A stretch of DNA of 64,000 nt. Source: Dendrolimus kikuchii. Taxonomy: Eukaryota > Arthropoda > Insecta > Lepidoptera > Lasiocampidae. Positions 20,022 to 31,726 of this stretch are shown here, piece after piece. The notes under the pieces were generated by a model. The model had not been told where the DNA came from and did not search any database. It saw nothing but the letters and a program-made list of their open reading frames with translations. Location: NCBI GenBank assembly GCA_019925095.2, contig CM034391.1, forward strand, positions 25,533,051 to 25,597,050, given 5' to 3'. Each line of letters begins with the position of its first letter. Positions within the stretch are counted from its first letter, which is position 1. The position numbers were made by a program, and so were the translations under genes.

Positions 20022-20983
20022 GTATGAAGCCTCGTCTTAAGAATCACTATCGAGCCCACCAACTTTCCGTCTGGCTCCGTCTGGTCCCCGAACTCCACCG
20101 AGCGGGCATGGAAGACGTGGCAGCCCGCCACAATCTCTTCAAAAACCACAACGAGCAAGAACTTTACGAAGGCGTCGTCCGCCCCGATCCATTGGCGCGC
20201 AACATCAATGATAACGACTCTATACGGCATAGGAATGCTTCAGTGTACACCGACACCGCGTTAACTACCGTCGACAGCATTCTCGCTACGTGCGCTACAA
20301 TCCTGCCAAATGGGAGAGACCTGCAAACCGTTAATAGCACAGAGAATGCTCTTGCCAATTTAGAAGCGGCGGGTTATGCAGCCTATTCAACAGCGTTAAG
20401 TGTAACTATAGCTATAGGATGCTCTCTATTAATACTGAACGTTCTGATATTCGCTGGAGTGTATTACCAGAGGGATAAGTCGAGATCCAGAAGTAAGCAG
20501 CAGCGCTTTAATGAAAAGCATTTTGAGACGATATCTGGTAAACATTCGCATTATCATATTGACCCAACACACGCTCCGAGTCTGGTAGTAGATGTCGAAA
20601 GGCAGAACCGTAAGAAGCATATGTTAGGAGCGGATCAGTTAACAAATCTTAATTTCAAAGGGCCTTTGGACGTACCGAAATCCCCGCCGAGCCCGACCTT
20701 AAGTATGGACATGCTCCCCAACAAGTTAGGCAGTCGAAACAGCAGTTTTCGGATACCACACGTGAGTTATCCGCAAGTGGCAAACTATGCAACAATGCCC
20801 AAAAATTTGAGCCAGTTTACTTCGCCTCCGTTGCAAGAGTTACGCAAATTCCCGCCGAACGGGTCGGCCGGGCAAAACTCCCCAGGGGGCGGGGAGAAAC
20901 TACCCCACGCCACTCTGAGAAGGGGGAAATCCTCCCTACACTCCAACCTTCCGCAGGCAGCCATCGATGAAATGAGAGTGTGA
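20022..20983 (+). CDS. Nlg: neuroligin-like gene, terminal coding exon C (stalk, TM, cytoplasmic tail)
   Basis: After completing the Gly codon the exon reads M-K-P-R-L-K-N-H-Y-R-A-H, the neuroligin block following the esterase fold. Numbering from this Met: W-L-R-L-V-P-E-L-H at about 17-25; sequons N-A-S at 71 and N-S-T at 104 in the stalk; one hydrophobic helix at about 122-147; a basic stop-transfer (Q-R-D-K-S-R-S-R) at 149-156; and a tail of about 170 residues rich in Ser, Pro and basic residues, with N-Y-A-T-M-P at 254-259. It ends D-E-M-R-V then TGA. Neuroligins bind PDZ scaffolds through the last residues. M-R-V fits a class II ligand (hydrophobic-x-hydrophobic) rather than the vertebrate T-T-R-V form; that reading is inference. 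The acceptor tag|GT is at 20019-20021. No repeat interrupts the exon. Confidence 0.97.
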
Positions 20984-21184
20984 CATTTAATTTCATCAGA
21001 CTACGTGGTTGAAGATTAAAAAACGTGTTTCTATATACATATACTTACATATAAATGCGTAAGGTTTTATTATTGTGTGTAAATATGTACTTATCAGAGC
21101 GGTTCGTTTTCTAGTGATGGACAGTTACGGGATGGATGTTATCGATTTTTTTTTCGAAAAATTAATTATTATTATTCGAATAAA
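20984..21184 (+). other. probable neuroligin 3' UTR with AATAAA
   Basis: AT-rich sequence follows the TGA. A hexamer AATAAA at 21179-21184 is the first good polyadenylation signal; another lies at 21534-21539, inside the start of a LINE-tail fragment. Which one is used cannot be read from the sequence. Confidence 0.5.
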
Positions 21185-21542
21185 AACATTAAAATTATAA
21201 TGTTGTTTTTACTATTCCCAACAATTCTTAACTCTCATAATAATAATTGATGTATTATTTTAGCGATACCAAACTTTTTACTTTAAAGTATAAGCATAGA
21301 AATTTTAAATAATATTTGTAAAGAGTACCTACATTTTATTACTTTTTAAAACCGATAAAACCTGCTACTACAACTTTTAGAATACGATTACTCGATCAAA
21401 ATATAAAAGCCTGCATTTTTATTTTCTTTCAACGGTTTAAATCTATACAAATGCATATTTAAATTATTCTAGTTGAGTTGTTGAATTGTTATTTTTTATT
21501 TTTTACAAAAATGAACATGAATTAATATTGTATAATAAAATA

Positions 21543-21690
21543 CAATACAATAATCTTTATTGTACACCAACAATACAGAGAAAAAATACACAATAAGCTT
21601 AAATACTAACAGGTAGTACAATGGGCGGCCTTGTTGGTGAAATCAATCTCTTCCAAGCAACCTTTGGATGGATAAGATCTAATTGCAAAA
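21543..21690 (-). repeat. LINE 3'-tail fragment
   Basis: aatctttattgtacacc through gggcggccttgttgg and caatctcttccaagcaac, the same LINE tail as at 19203 and 10262. Confidence 0.65.
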
Positions 21691-21724
21691 GATAGCGTTG
21701 GCGAGCAGTTTAAATAGTTACTAG

Positions 21725-22065
21725 TAATAAGACAAAATAATTATTATAGATATATTATAGCTATTAGCGAGTATTTGCTCGACTGGATGGCGACCACCCC
21801 TGGTCTAGAGTATGCCGCCATAACAATCTTGTATTGTGTTCCGGCATTAGTGACCAGGTTCCAGTCTCCTTTAAGAGAGCAGCAGCGCATTTGTAACACC
21901 TTTGGTGTTGCAAATGCCCATAGGCGATGGTAACCGCTTTCCACTAAGTGGGCCGTCTGCCTGTCTGCTGAACTCCTGCAACAAAAAATAAATAAAAAAA
22001 AAGCTATAAAAAAAATATATTTTTTATAGCTATAATATATGTATAATAATTATTTTGTCTTATTA
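21725..22065. repeat. inverted repeat with a SINE1 copy in its loop
   Basis: The arm at 21725-21765 (taataagacaaaataattat) has its complement at 22025-22065, about 40 bases with one or two mismatches. The space between is almost exactly a SINE1 copy. Confidence 0.7.
21768..22010 (+). mobile_element. SINE1, 5'-shortened copy
   Basis: Begins gagtatttgctcgactgg near the short-form start and ends ctcctgcaacaaaaaataaa. Confidence 0.85.
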
Positions 22066-22081
22066 TATAATATTTATTTAT

Positions 22082-22328
22082 AATAAAACTACGTTTTAAC
22101 GGTTTTAAGCGCGGTAATTTTATTTGATTTTGGTTTTTCCGACGTTTCGGCCACTTTTCAGTGGCCGTGATCACGGAAGACAAAGATAAATAAAACTTTA
22201 ACAATACTCGTTGACACTTGACATCTTTGCCTTTCGTGATCACGGCCACTGAAAAATGGCCGAAACGTCGGAAAAACCAAAATCAAATAAAATTACCGCG
22301 CTTAAAACCGTTAAATCGTAGTTTTATT
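22082..22328. mobile_element. Penelope terminal repeats head to head (near-perfect palindrome)
   Basis: Two arms of about 106 bases (22082-22187 and 22222-22328) are almost exact complements around a 34-base spacer. Each arm is the block aaaactacgttttaacgg..cggccactgaaaa seen at the ends of the 9443 and 23028 elements. No coding sequence lies between. Confidence 0.85.
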
Positions 22329-22360
22329 ATGTATACAAGTCGCGATAAGTATATTCGTGG

Positions 22361-22965
22361 AATAAACTTCAATACCAAAGTTTGAGCGATGTTTCGTAAA
22401 TATTTCTATCAAAATACTATTAAAATATAATCTTTGCAGAACTTTCGAGACCTGATACAAATAAAAGTGTCGACTTAAATGTACATTGTACCGAAATGCG
22501 TAGAAGCGGTTGACGATAAACATGGCTATAAAGGCTTTTGTACGTACGGTTCTTGGCCGGCATACGTAAGGCGTAGTGGTGGACTTTATCGATACTTTTT
22601 AAGAAATTTTTTTGTTGCTTCGCAAACTATTTATTTATTATACAGCGATTAATATTGAATAATTATTAACATAACTCAATACATTGTTTTGTTCTTTTTA
22701 AATTCGGCGAGATTTTGCTCGTGGTTTTGCTTTTAAATATCTTAATGTATAGATTAAAGCACAAAATTGCATATAATAAAGTTGGATATCAATAATTTAT
22801 TTTATTACTAATATTAAACATAAAAATCAATTGACCTTCACCACCAGTAGGGTCTAATCTAAATGAAACTAAAAATCTTTAAGCAGAATAATAGTTCACA
22901 ATACCTTTTGCAACAAAAAATATATTACGTCCAAATGTCGCTTACTATAAAATGGCGCTATATAT
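22361..22965. other. no recognised feature
   Basis: AT-rich DNA with no repeat termini or coding frame that I can support. Confidence 0.5.
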
Positions 22966-23027
22966 TGTTACGTGCGAGCGGGTGTACGCACTTGGGATTG
23001 AACACCAGTTCTTTTAACTAAACGCTT

Positions 23028-23502
23028 TTAATATTTTCTTAAGTTTTCGCGACTTGTATACATAATAAAACTAAGTTTTAACGGTTTTAAGCGCGGTAAT
23101 TTTTATTTGATTTTGGTTTTTCCGACGTTTCGGCCACTTTTCAGTGGCCGTGATCACGGAAGACAAAGATGTCAAGTGTCAACGAGTATTGTTAAAGTTT
23201 TATTTAGTCTACCGCCAACTTGTTAATTTTAATTTTGTTTATGGTTATTATTTACTCTATGGGAGCCTAATCTAATTTACTACCGCTTCGCAACATGTTA
23301 TGGCTTGAAGAGAAGAAGCGGCGCAAGAAACTCTTCAGCAAACATGCCTATCTCTAATAATTTTATATAATATTAAAATGGGTGGAAGGAAAAATAAAAG
23401 TAATTATCAGTCAAGTTGGTTTGTGTTCCGTTGTACGCAGAAAGAGCTCACAGTGTCCAACGTTTTGTTAATGTTGAGGTCTAGCAGCTGGAAATTTTTT
23501 GC
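23028..23502 (-). mobile_element. Penelope-like 3' fragment inserted in an LTR
   Basis: Minus orientation: the terminal block (cttaagttttcgcgacttgt, then gacgtttcggccac) followed by the hairpin module and gggtggaaggaaaa. The LTR sequence continues on both sides. Confidence 0.75.
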
Positions 23503-24583
23503 TGAGACGCATGCTTATGCGCAGCGCCCTCTACTGGTGACCGTTTTGAATAAGGGTGTGGATGAGGAAATGTTGCCAGGAAAGGATACTTTCTAGGACT
23601 GTGGCGGCATGCCGTAACAGGTTGCCTTACTCACAATTCCGCCGCCGATATTGCGTAGACACACCTTCTGCTGCTGCAGTGTTCACCGCGCATAGCTCGC
23701 TTCCAGACCTCCTTTTAAACAACGCGAAACTCCTCCGACGATAAACTGCCCAATGAACTATGAATGGCTACTCAGCCGGAGCAAACTCCTGACTGTCTTC
23801 TATTACACTCTGATGCCGCCTCTTTCGTAACGCACTAGTCGCTTGGGTGTCATAAACTGATTTCAACTCTAACACGTCCCTGGAGGCGTGCCTTAAGCTG
23901 CTTAGATACCCTGCAGGATCTTCTGGAACGCATAATTTAGCTCTTCTTTGCGTTGCACATACACTACTACTAGGTTTGCGGGAGACGATGTCCACTTTGA
24001 GAAACGGTTTTACGGTACAATTCAGCGGTTTTCCAACGTTCTTGTTAATGCTTAATTGACGAGCGTGGCGTCGTTATGATCGTTAGGCTATAGCCTTCCT
24101 CGAGAAATTTTGCTTGGCCAATGAGACGCATGCTTATGCGCAGCGCCCTCTACTGGTGACCGGCCGAATAAGGGTGTGAATGAGGAACTGTTGCCAGGAA
24201 AGGATGCTTTCTAGGACTGTGACGGCATGTCGTAACAAGTTGTCTTACTCACAATACCGCCGCCGATATTGCGTAGACACACCTTCTGCTGCTGCAGTGT
24301 TCACCGCGCATAGCTCGCTTCCAGACCTCCTTTTAAACAACGCGAAACTCCTCCTTCACTAAACTGCCCACTAAACTTTTCACTACATTCACCACTAAAC
24401 TCGTCACTGTCTTCTATTAAGCTCTTCTTCTACCTCTTTCGTATCGCACTTGTCGCTTTGCTGTCTTGAACTGAACTCAACTCTAACACTGCCCGGTAGG
24501 CGTGCCTTACGCTGCTTATATACCCTGAATAATCTTCTGGAACGCATAATTTCGATCTTCTTTTCGTTATTCTTTATTTACTA

Positions 24584-24826
24584 CTAGCTGTGCCCGCGAC
24601 GTCGTCCACGTGGAATTTGTTTTCAAAACTCCCCGATTTTGAAACATTCTTCTTTGGTGCTCCGCTTCTCTAGGTCTTAGCGTGATGATATATAGGCTAT
24701 AGCCTTCCTCGATAAATGGGCTATCTATCAGTGAAAAATGTTTTCAAATCAAACCAGTAGTTCCTGAGATTAGCGCGATCAAACATACAAACTCTTCAGC
24801 TTCATATATTAGTATAAGCTATAAGA
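24584..24826 (-). mobile_element. short Helitron inserted in LTR B
   Basis: Minus strand: starts TCTTATAGC after A and ends GGGCACAGCTAG before T, the A|TC..CTAG|T layout of Helitrons. The LTR text gtgtccctttctaaacatct resumes immediately after. Confidence 0.7.
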
Positions 24827-25368
24827 TGTGTCCCTTTCTAAACATCTATCTATCTCTGTCTTTTCCTTCCCGAACATTCTATTCTAGAACTTTCGTTCAT
24901 TGTCTATCCCTTTCTAAAATGTATCCGTCCTTGTCTTGTCCTTCCAGAGTTTTCTACTGTTTTTCTAAAAGTCTTAAACCAACTAGATTGATCCACCATC
25001 ACTCGCCACAATGTTTAATAGACATCCTGCCCTCCTTATAGCAAACGCAGTACTTGCAAATGGCAGTTTCGAGAAAAACGCGCTAAACATATTTTTAGAT
25101 ATCTTAAGCTTTAGCTTATCATCAAATATGAAATAAACATAATCATTACACGTTTTAAAATGTGTTATAATTTAGAAAAACAAATCGATAATTAAAAGAT
25201 TATTTCGGTTAATGATATTTCCGAGATAGAATTATAACAAAATCTACAAAGGTTATAATATTATTTAATTTCATATAATCGAATACAATGCAAGAAAACT
25301 TAACTTATTTGTATTGTATTCTACTCATAGTCCCTCAAGACTATAAGTAGAATACTGAGCCTAGATCA

Positions 25369-25545
25369 CCGTCTTCTATGGGTAAGGTGCCCAGAAGGCT
25401 GGCTACGTTTCCTCGCTGGATCGCCATACTGATCCGTTGGCCGAGGTAAACACCAGCCCTCTGATCACCTGAAGAGCCAATGAGTGGTTTCGATAAATTT
25501 TGGTAGAGGCTCATGGCCTCAGGACCCCACGATCCAAGCTTTAGC
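25369..25545 (-). pseudogene. LINE L2b C-terminal fragment
   Basis: Minus strand: L-G-S-W-G-P-E-A-M-S-L-Y and D-Q-R-A-G-V-Y-L-G-Q-R-I-S-M-A-I-Q-R-G-N-V-A-S-L-L-G-T across one frame. The same block is at 37655, 38283 and 45235. It is the conserved C-terminal end of a non-LTR retrotransposon. Confidence 0.8.
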
Positions 25546-25663
25546 TTAGCAAAAATATCGATTAATGCAAGTGCAAGTAGGACAGTATATGCATCGAGAC
25601 AACAAACATGGATTTACAGTCATCGTATAGGTAGTAATTAAATAATAGTACATTATGGTACTA

Positions 25664-25760
25664 GTGTGTAACATTGGTGATTACCGCCGAGGCGCCATTG
25701 AGACTCGAGCCGTAGGCGAGGGTCTTAAGAGAGCCGAAGACGGTAATCATCAATACACAC
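25664..25760. repeat. long hairpin repeat
   Basis: ATTGGTGATTACCG (25673-25686) pairs with CGGTAATCATCAAT (25741-25754) at 13 of 14, extended by GTGTGT/ACACAC. The inner part, gactcgagccgtaggcgagg, also partly folds. Likely part of a small foldback element reaching about 25628-26178. Confidence 0.6.
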
Positions 25761-26305
25761 GTGTATTATACGACGTTTTTTCAACACACTTGTGAATAAA
25801 ATAACAACAAAAACTCATTTTATTTAGTAGATAAAAAAAAGTTATATATGAGTGAAAGTTTTATTTATTAAACACGTATGAGTTAAAAGTATCTATTTAA
25901 ATAAGAAGTTGCATGAAATGAGCAAGCAATAGGAACATTAATTTATTTGTTCTATAGAACACATTCTTTTTTTTTCTTAATAAAAACTTTTTTAAGAACA
26001 AAGCAACTCAACCAATAAAATTTAAAAAATAAAATCTATAACTCACTAGTGAGTTATAATATTTTTTACTCACAGTTTGATAATGGGTGTCATTCTGTGC
26101 CTAATTGCGGTGACCATAGAGCCACTTTATGAGCAATTGTGTTGAAAAATTGGTTTATATATTACTACCTACTGTAGTTAGTCTACGATTTGTATTACGA
26201 TATCCTACAGAACTATATACATTGAATAAAAAAAAACAATCGTTACTAAGTTATGTATACGGCTTGATTTACATCTGAATTAGCTAAGTAGTCGGTAGGT
26301 AAATG

Positions 26306-26450
26306 TAGTGTTGGACCCCCTCCGACCCGATGGATCGACGACCCGCGCAAGGTCGCCGGTAGACGCTGAATGATGAAGTCAGAGGACAGGGATGAGCGGC
26401 GCCGACTTGGGGAGGCCAACATCCAGCAGTGGACTGTGATCGGCTGACAA
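26306..26450 (+). pseudogene. RTE-type LINE C-terminal end
   Basis: In mixed frames: R-W-I-D-D, K-V-A-G, then E-D-R-D-E and R-R-L-G-E-A-N-I-Q-Q-W-T-V. This W-x-D-D..A-G..E-D-R..Q-Q-W-T order is the C-terminus of RTE-type elements. Confidence 0.75.
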
Positions 26451-26799
26451 TGACGTGGTTAGTTAACTTGCGAAACTGACGAGTTAAGTCCTTACCGTTG
26501 TTTGGACAGAAATTCTCAATTTAGATGATAAGTTGTCGATTAAGGCGAAGTCTGCTCAAATTCGGAATTTATTCGTAAGGTAACTAACTACTTAACCAAG
26601 GGCCGATTTTTCAATCGTCAGATAAAAGTTATCAGCCAAATTAATTATAACCTGACTATTCAAAAGTTAAACTATGCAAGTGTCATATTTAATTTACTCA
26701 TGTTGAGTTTTATTCTATAGAATAACTTCTATCGGGTGATTGAATAATCGGCTCTAATGCAAATGTAAATCAGGCATAAGGCGGCCAATCTTAACTAGG

Positions 26800-27210
26800 A
26801 TATGCTCGCGACTTCGTCCACGCTCGATTTGAAATTAGCGGGCACAAAGTACTGCAGCATTTAAAAAAAAAGGAAGTTATTGTTTTAGTGAAATCTGTGT
26901 CGAAATAAGCTAAATCTTATGCACCCCAACAACTTCGAACCGTTCCCACAGGTTCCCGGGATAAAAAATACCACACACAGTTTATGACATAAAATTTGCT
27001 ATATATCAGTAAAAATATCACATTAGAATTCGATTTTTTAATCGGGCCAATTTAAATTATTTACAAAAAAAATCCCGCGGGATTCCCGGGATAAAAGGTA
27101 GCGTAGATTTTAAGTCTAAGAATTTGCTGTCGATCAGCGAAACCGCATCAAATTGGCCCCGTAGTTTTTATGTGAATCCCGAACAAACAGACAACAAATC
27201 TAAAAAACTG
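26800..27210 (-). repeat. decayed Helitron-like repeat
   Basis: gctcgcgacttcgtccacgc at the left, two ttcccgggataaaa blocks and gtcgatcagcgaaaccgcat on the right. Internally repetitive; no clean termini. Confidence 0.5.
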
Positions 27211-27228
27211 CATCATATTCTCCATCGT

Positions 27229-27472
27229 TTATATTTTTTTTTATGCAGGAGTTCAGCAGACAGGCAGACGGCCCACTTAATGGAAAGCGGTTACTATCGC
27301 CGATAGACATTTGCAACACCAAAGGTGCTACAAATCCGCTGCTGCTCTCTTAAGGGAGACTGGAACCTGGTCACTAATGCCGGAACACTACTCAAGGTTG
27401 TTATGGCAACATGCTTTAGACCAGCGATGGTAGCCATCCAGTCAGGCAAATGCCCTACCACCTGGCAAATAT
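27229..27472 (-). mobile_element. SINE1, short form
   Basis: From the T-run at 27233 to ccctaccacctggc at 27472, stopping at the recurrent short-form boundary. Confidence 0.9.
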
Positions 27473-28440
27473 ATAGTGTTGTTTTTTTTTAAGCTTTGGA
27501 AAATTTAACTTTATTTATTACTATATATTATATATTACTCTAACTTTTCCAATTGTTTGTTTCAAATAGCTTCAATGTACAGACACATCATGTTAAACTT
27601 TAATAATATTATAAATTTCAAAATAAAAAACAGAGCAAAGTCATAGTAAAAACCTTCTCGGTATAAAATACTAGTGATGTAGCACTGTCGATAGTTTGGG
27701 CACAATATTGATATTTAGTGGCATATAAAATGGATATTAGCGTTTAGATAAATAAGTTATAGGTCCTCGGGTAAGTTAATAGCGGTATAAAGTTTTAGAG
27801 GTCCTTAGATTTCTATTTATTATAGGATATAGTACGTATAAACGGGATTATCTACATGAATGGATTTTCTAAGAGACAGTAAGCTGATAGTTAAGAGTAA
27901 TTTATTACAGTTATTAGGGCACTAACTGCTGATAAATACCAAAATAATTTTGTTGTTTACTTCTCGACCTTCGAGTGAATTGGTTTCCATGTAATTTGAT
28001 ATTGATGTCTGGAGATGAAAGGAATAATTTTTGGCCAATGACATGGTATAATTTCGTAGAATTATTGAACTAGAGCAAATTAACTTGAAGTATCTACTAG
28101 GAAGGCGCAAAAAAACCGACTTTTTTTTGAGTCTCGTGTGAAAAAATGTTAGTTTTTGATGTTTTAAGAATTCCCGCCAAAGGACAGCTCAAAAAAGAAA
28201 ATTTAAGAGGTCGCTCCAAATTTTTTAAGATTTCAAAAATCGCCAAAGACCGATTTTTTTCGTTACGGTATAATTTTATAGGCCAAAAAATAATACGTTT
28301 CTGAAAGTTTCAGGTCAAAATTTGAATTTTAAAAGGTCGCTTATAAATTTTTTTAAATTTACTAGTGCATTAGTTTACATTTTTTCGAGCGACCTTTTAA
28401 TATTCATATTAATATTTCACATGTTTTTTTGAAATAATGT
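27473..28440. other. no recognised feature
   Basis: AT-rich DNA; no coding frame or repeat boundary supported. Bases 28100-28400 contain several taaaaggtcgct/aagaggtcgct phrases suggesting local tandem decay. Confidence 0.45.
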
Positions 28441-28515
28441 TACTTACTTACTCCGTTGGCTCAGTGACCCAAAGTGGGTCTTGGCGTCCGAAACAGAAGT
28501 CACAGTACTAGGTAT
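28441..28515. repeat. LINE-tail-like block with TTAC repeats
   Basis: ttacttacttac followed by ggctcagtgacccaaagtgg, a phrase typical of a lepidopteran LINE 3' end. Only one copy in the window. Confidence 0.4.
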
Positions 28516-29264
28516 ACTGAAAATTGTTCAACCCCCAATTACATAATGTGGCGGCCTCCTCTGGTTTTTCTTTATTCGCGACTTCACCGCATAATTTTAC
28601 ACCGTTATATAAAATACATCTTTCTGTAAAATTTCATTCATGTAGACCAGGGGCCCAATTCTGCTATTACTATGTCGTCAAAATCGCTGGTCATTATCGT
28701 CTTAATCGTAGTTATGTCTGATTTCGGTATTCCGTTAATTTAAATGTCGTTCATGCCCGCGGCACGACACTTTATCTTTATAAATATTTTTAAGCATAAA
28801 ATTCGCGAAATAAGTGTTTAAAATTTTGGTAGCTTTTCAGTATTCATTTTTTTAGTAATAGTATTCCGCCGCAACGATATCGAGAAGATATTGTGGATTT
28901 AGTAGAATACGAACTTTTGTTACTAACACAATGGAATCGTACTTTGAATATCTTCACAACGCCAAGATATTGACATAGCAAAATTGAGTCTCAGGTGGTG
29001 ACTGAGTAAAATGACTGAGACATATACAGACAGACGGATGGATATTTTTTCCAAAATAGCTACAGCACCCTATAAACATAAAATTCAAATCAAATCAATT
29101 TATTATAAATATTTGTATGCTCCTATGTGTGCAAAACATGTGTACACTTTAACATCTATGGCAACTGTTTAATCATATTTTGAACAAATAAATTCGATTT
29201 AAAAATCAAATATATAAAGTCTTGCACAAAAAAATATATTGATTCATGACAGGCAGATAAATAT

Positions 29265-30000
29265 TGTTACGTGCGAGCGGGGGTACGCACTTGGGATTGG
29301 AAGGAAACACCAGTTCTTTAACTAACGCCTTTATTAACTTACACAGTCGTACGCGATTCCCGTCCGCAGGGTCGCCCCTACACGCACGGCTAACAACGCA
29401 CTGTCCCGACGATAAGTTGTCTCACTCACAATACCGTCGCCGATATTGCGTAGACCACCTCCTGCTGCTGCGGTGTTTAACTCCGAATTTATCGCGCTTA
29501 GCTTTCTCCTGGACCTCCTGTCAAACTACGCTACACTTCTTCTTCACTTACCTGTCCACTAAACTTTTTACTAAATTCACCACTAAACTCGTCACTGTCT
29601 TCTATTAAACTTCTCTTCCAACTCTTCTGTATCGCATTTATCGCTTCGCTGTCTTGTACTGAACTCAACGCTGCTTATATACCTGGAAGAATTTTCTGGA
29701 ACCCATAATTTTGTTATTCTTTTATTTACTATCTGTCCCTTTCTAAACATTTATCTATCTCTGTCTTTTCCTTCCCGAACCTTCTATTCGAAAACTTTCA
29801 TTTATACATCTATTCCTTTCTAACATCTATTTATTTCTATCTTTTCCTTCCCGAACTTTCTATCCTAGAACTTTCGTTCATCGTCTATCCCTTTCTAAAA
29901 TATATCCGTCCTTGTCTTTTCCTTCCAGAATTTTCTACCTTTTTCTAGAAGTCTTGAGACCGGCTTACTGTGCCAGAAAGTTCTGCCCTCGGTTGCTACA
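29265..30000 (-). mobile_element. solo LTR, family B, with ATAT target duplication
   Basis: TGTTACGTGCGAGCGGG..GGTTGCTACA, 736 bases, flanked by ATAT on both sides (29261-29264, 30001-30004). On the minus strand a TATATAA box lies near 29673-29681 and AATAAA near 29331-29336, so the minus strand is sense. No internal retroelement genes adjoin. Confidence 0.85.
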
Positions 30001-30597
30001 ATATTTTATACACATTTTTATAACTAGAACTTTCTAATAGCTTATCGTTTATTTCATATTACAAAGACAATGAAAATTAACCAATTTTTGAGATTTAATT
30101 ATGTTAATTTCCAGTCTGTGGCCCAAAGAAATCCATAATTCTCCACCAACGTTTATCGGATTACTGCGGCGAGAGTGTATTTAAAGTAACATTATCTTTT
30201 ACGCTTTGGAGCTGCCTAAAGCCAAATCGGACTGAAATATATTATTACAAGAACAAACTTCGTGGTTGCTATTTATAAATAATTGTCCATTGCTCAATAG
30301 CTAAGTGTGGTACTTAGCGGCAGAAAACTAATAACAATTCTATGACGTAGACTAAATGAGCGACTATGGCATGACATATAATTTAAATAACAAAAAGCTT
30401 TTTTATAGCTTTTTTTTAGTAAACATAAACTGAAAGAAAAAGATCCTGGGTCCATGTTGAACCCAATGGCAAATGATGAATCCCTAAAAATTCCGAAATT
30501 GGAGAGCTGGTGGATGTGCCCAAATCATAGGCAAGAGCAAAGATTTGACCACCTAGAAAGAATAGGATCGTGAAATAAAAAGAGCCTATTTGGGTCA

Positions 30598-30710
30598 ACT
30601 GACGGAGCGGCGACCAATTGGTTGCCTGAAATTGGAGGCTGATCTACGCCAGCTCCAAGGCTATGACTGTCAGGAGACAGCGCTAAACAGAAGAGAGTGG
30701 AGTATTCTTG
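30598..30710 (+). pseudogene. RTE-type LINE fragment
   Basis: Encodes R-R-P-I-G-C, D-L-R-Q-L-Q-G-Y-D and E-T-A-L-N-R-R-E-W, resembling the C-terminal block of RTE/CR1 elements. Confidence 0.5.
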
Positions 30711-30979
30711 TTTTGAAAACGATAATGCAAAAAATATTTTATCGATATATTTGTATTAAATAATACAGGTACATCACTAACCCACACTTGCCTCATTTTC
30801 ATATTTATTTCAGCAAAGAGTCGAGATTAGTAACTTCTTAAGTGCTTGTGCGCAATAAATTAAATAAAAGGATGTTTTTGGGATGGGCTGGGGTTTTGTT
30901 TTAGTCTATTCCCTTTCTGGATTATTAGTTGGTGTATATTTATTAAAACATAAGGAATTTTATACATATTGACCTGTTA

Positions 30980-31210
30980 CTAAGCGGCCATTTGTCATAC
31001 GTAATGACGTGAGTGCGAATCCTGACCGTGAACATACGACCCTTTGGGCAATTTTCTAATCAATCCTATGTATTCTTACAATTATTACATAATGAAATCT
31101 GCATGTGTGAAACCCGCCAATTTGTATTAGACAAGCGCAGCTGATATACTGTCCCCCTAAAGTTAGGGAAGACCAAGACCAGCAATTCGCCGTTTATGGC
31201 CTAATGCTAT
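30980..31210 (+). mobile_element. tRNA-derived SINE T2, diverged copy
   Basis: ctaagcggccatttgtcata, a B-box remnant gcgaatcctgacc, cccttt gggcaattttct and gaccaagaccagcaattcgc match 5838-6148 with many changes. Confidence 0.65.
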
Positions 31211-31726
31211 TGTTGCGGACAGAGAGCACCCTCCTGACCCACCCGCCATAGCACAGCTTCTCTCCACGCCTCACCTACCGCCGACGCCCATAGCTCGCAC
31301 AGTTAGCAGCTAGGCGTCGGATGTAACGGGTGACAAAAGAATCTGCTTTGGAGGTGGATAATTGTTCACATTGCTCACATACGGGACCAATACGCACTGC
31401 TTTACTCTCTGCCATGCATCATTCTCTCTGTATCTCGTCTATGTAAAGTTTTAATATACTTGTAAATAACGCCAATAATAAGTAATACACTCCACAGCGA
31501 GTTTTATTTGAAAAAAGCAACTGCCACCAATAGCTATTATTCTTTAAGCAGCGATTCTCTAACCAAAATCCAAGAAATTATAAAGTCACTCATCCTTTTC
31601 TTCATCAGTAGACTCATACATTGTACAATATATTGCCCATTTAAAGGTTTTGAGATACGCGACCGAGACACAAAACAGGAGATTACTACACACGATACAT
31701 TTGCGTTGTTTCTAATTCTATGAGAA

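Larger units (their letters stand above)
22966..25010 (-). mobile_element. solo LTR family B, expanded by nested insertions
   Basis: Starts TGTTACGTGCGAGCGGG and ends cactcgccaca, flanked by ATAT and ATGT. The complete family-B LTR at 29265-30000 is 736 bases; this one is about 2.0 kb because of a Penelope-like insertion (23028-23502), a direct duplication of the LTR middle (23505-23980 again at 24122-24570) and a Helitron (24584-24826). Confidence 0.75.

Noticed and set aside
24826..25041. 71-codon Ser/Leu-rich open frame
   Set aside because: It lies in the pyrimidine-rich end of LTR family B and is not kept in the copy at 29265.
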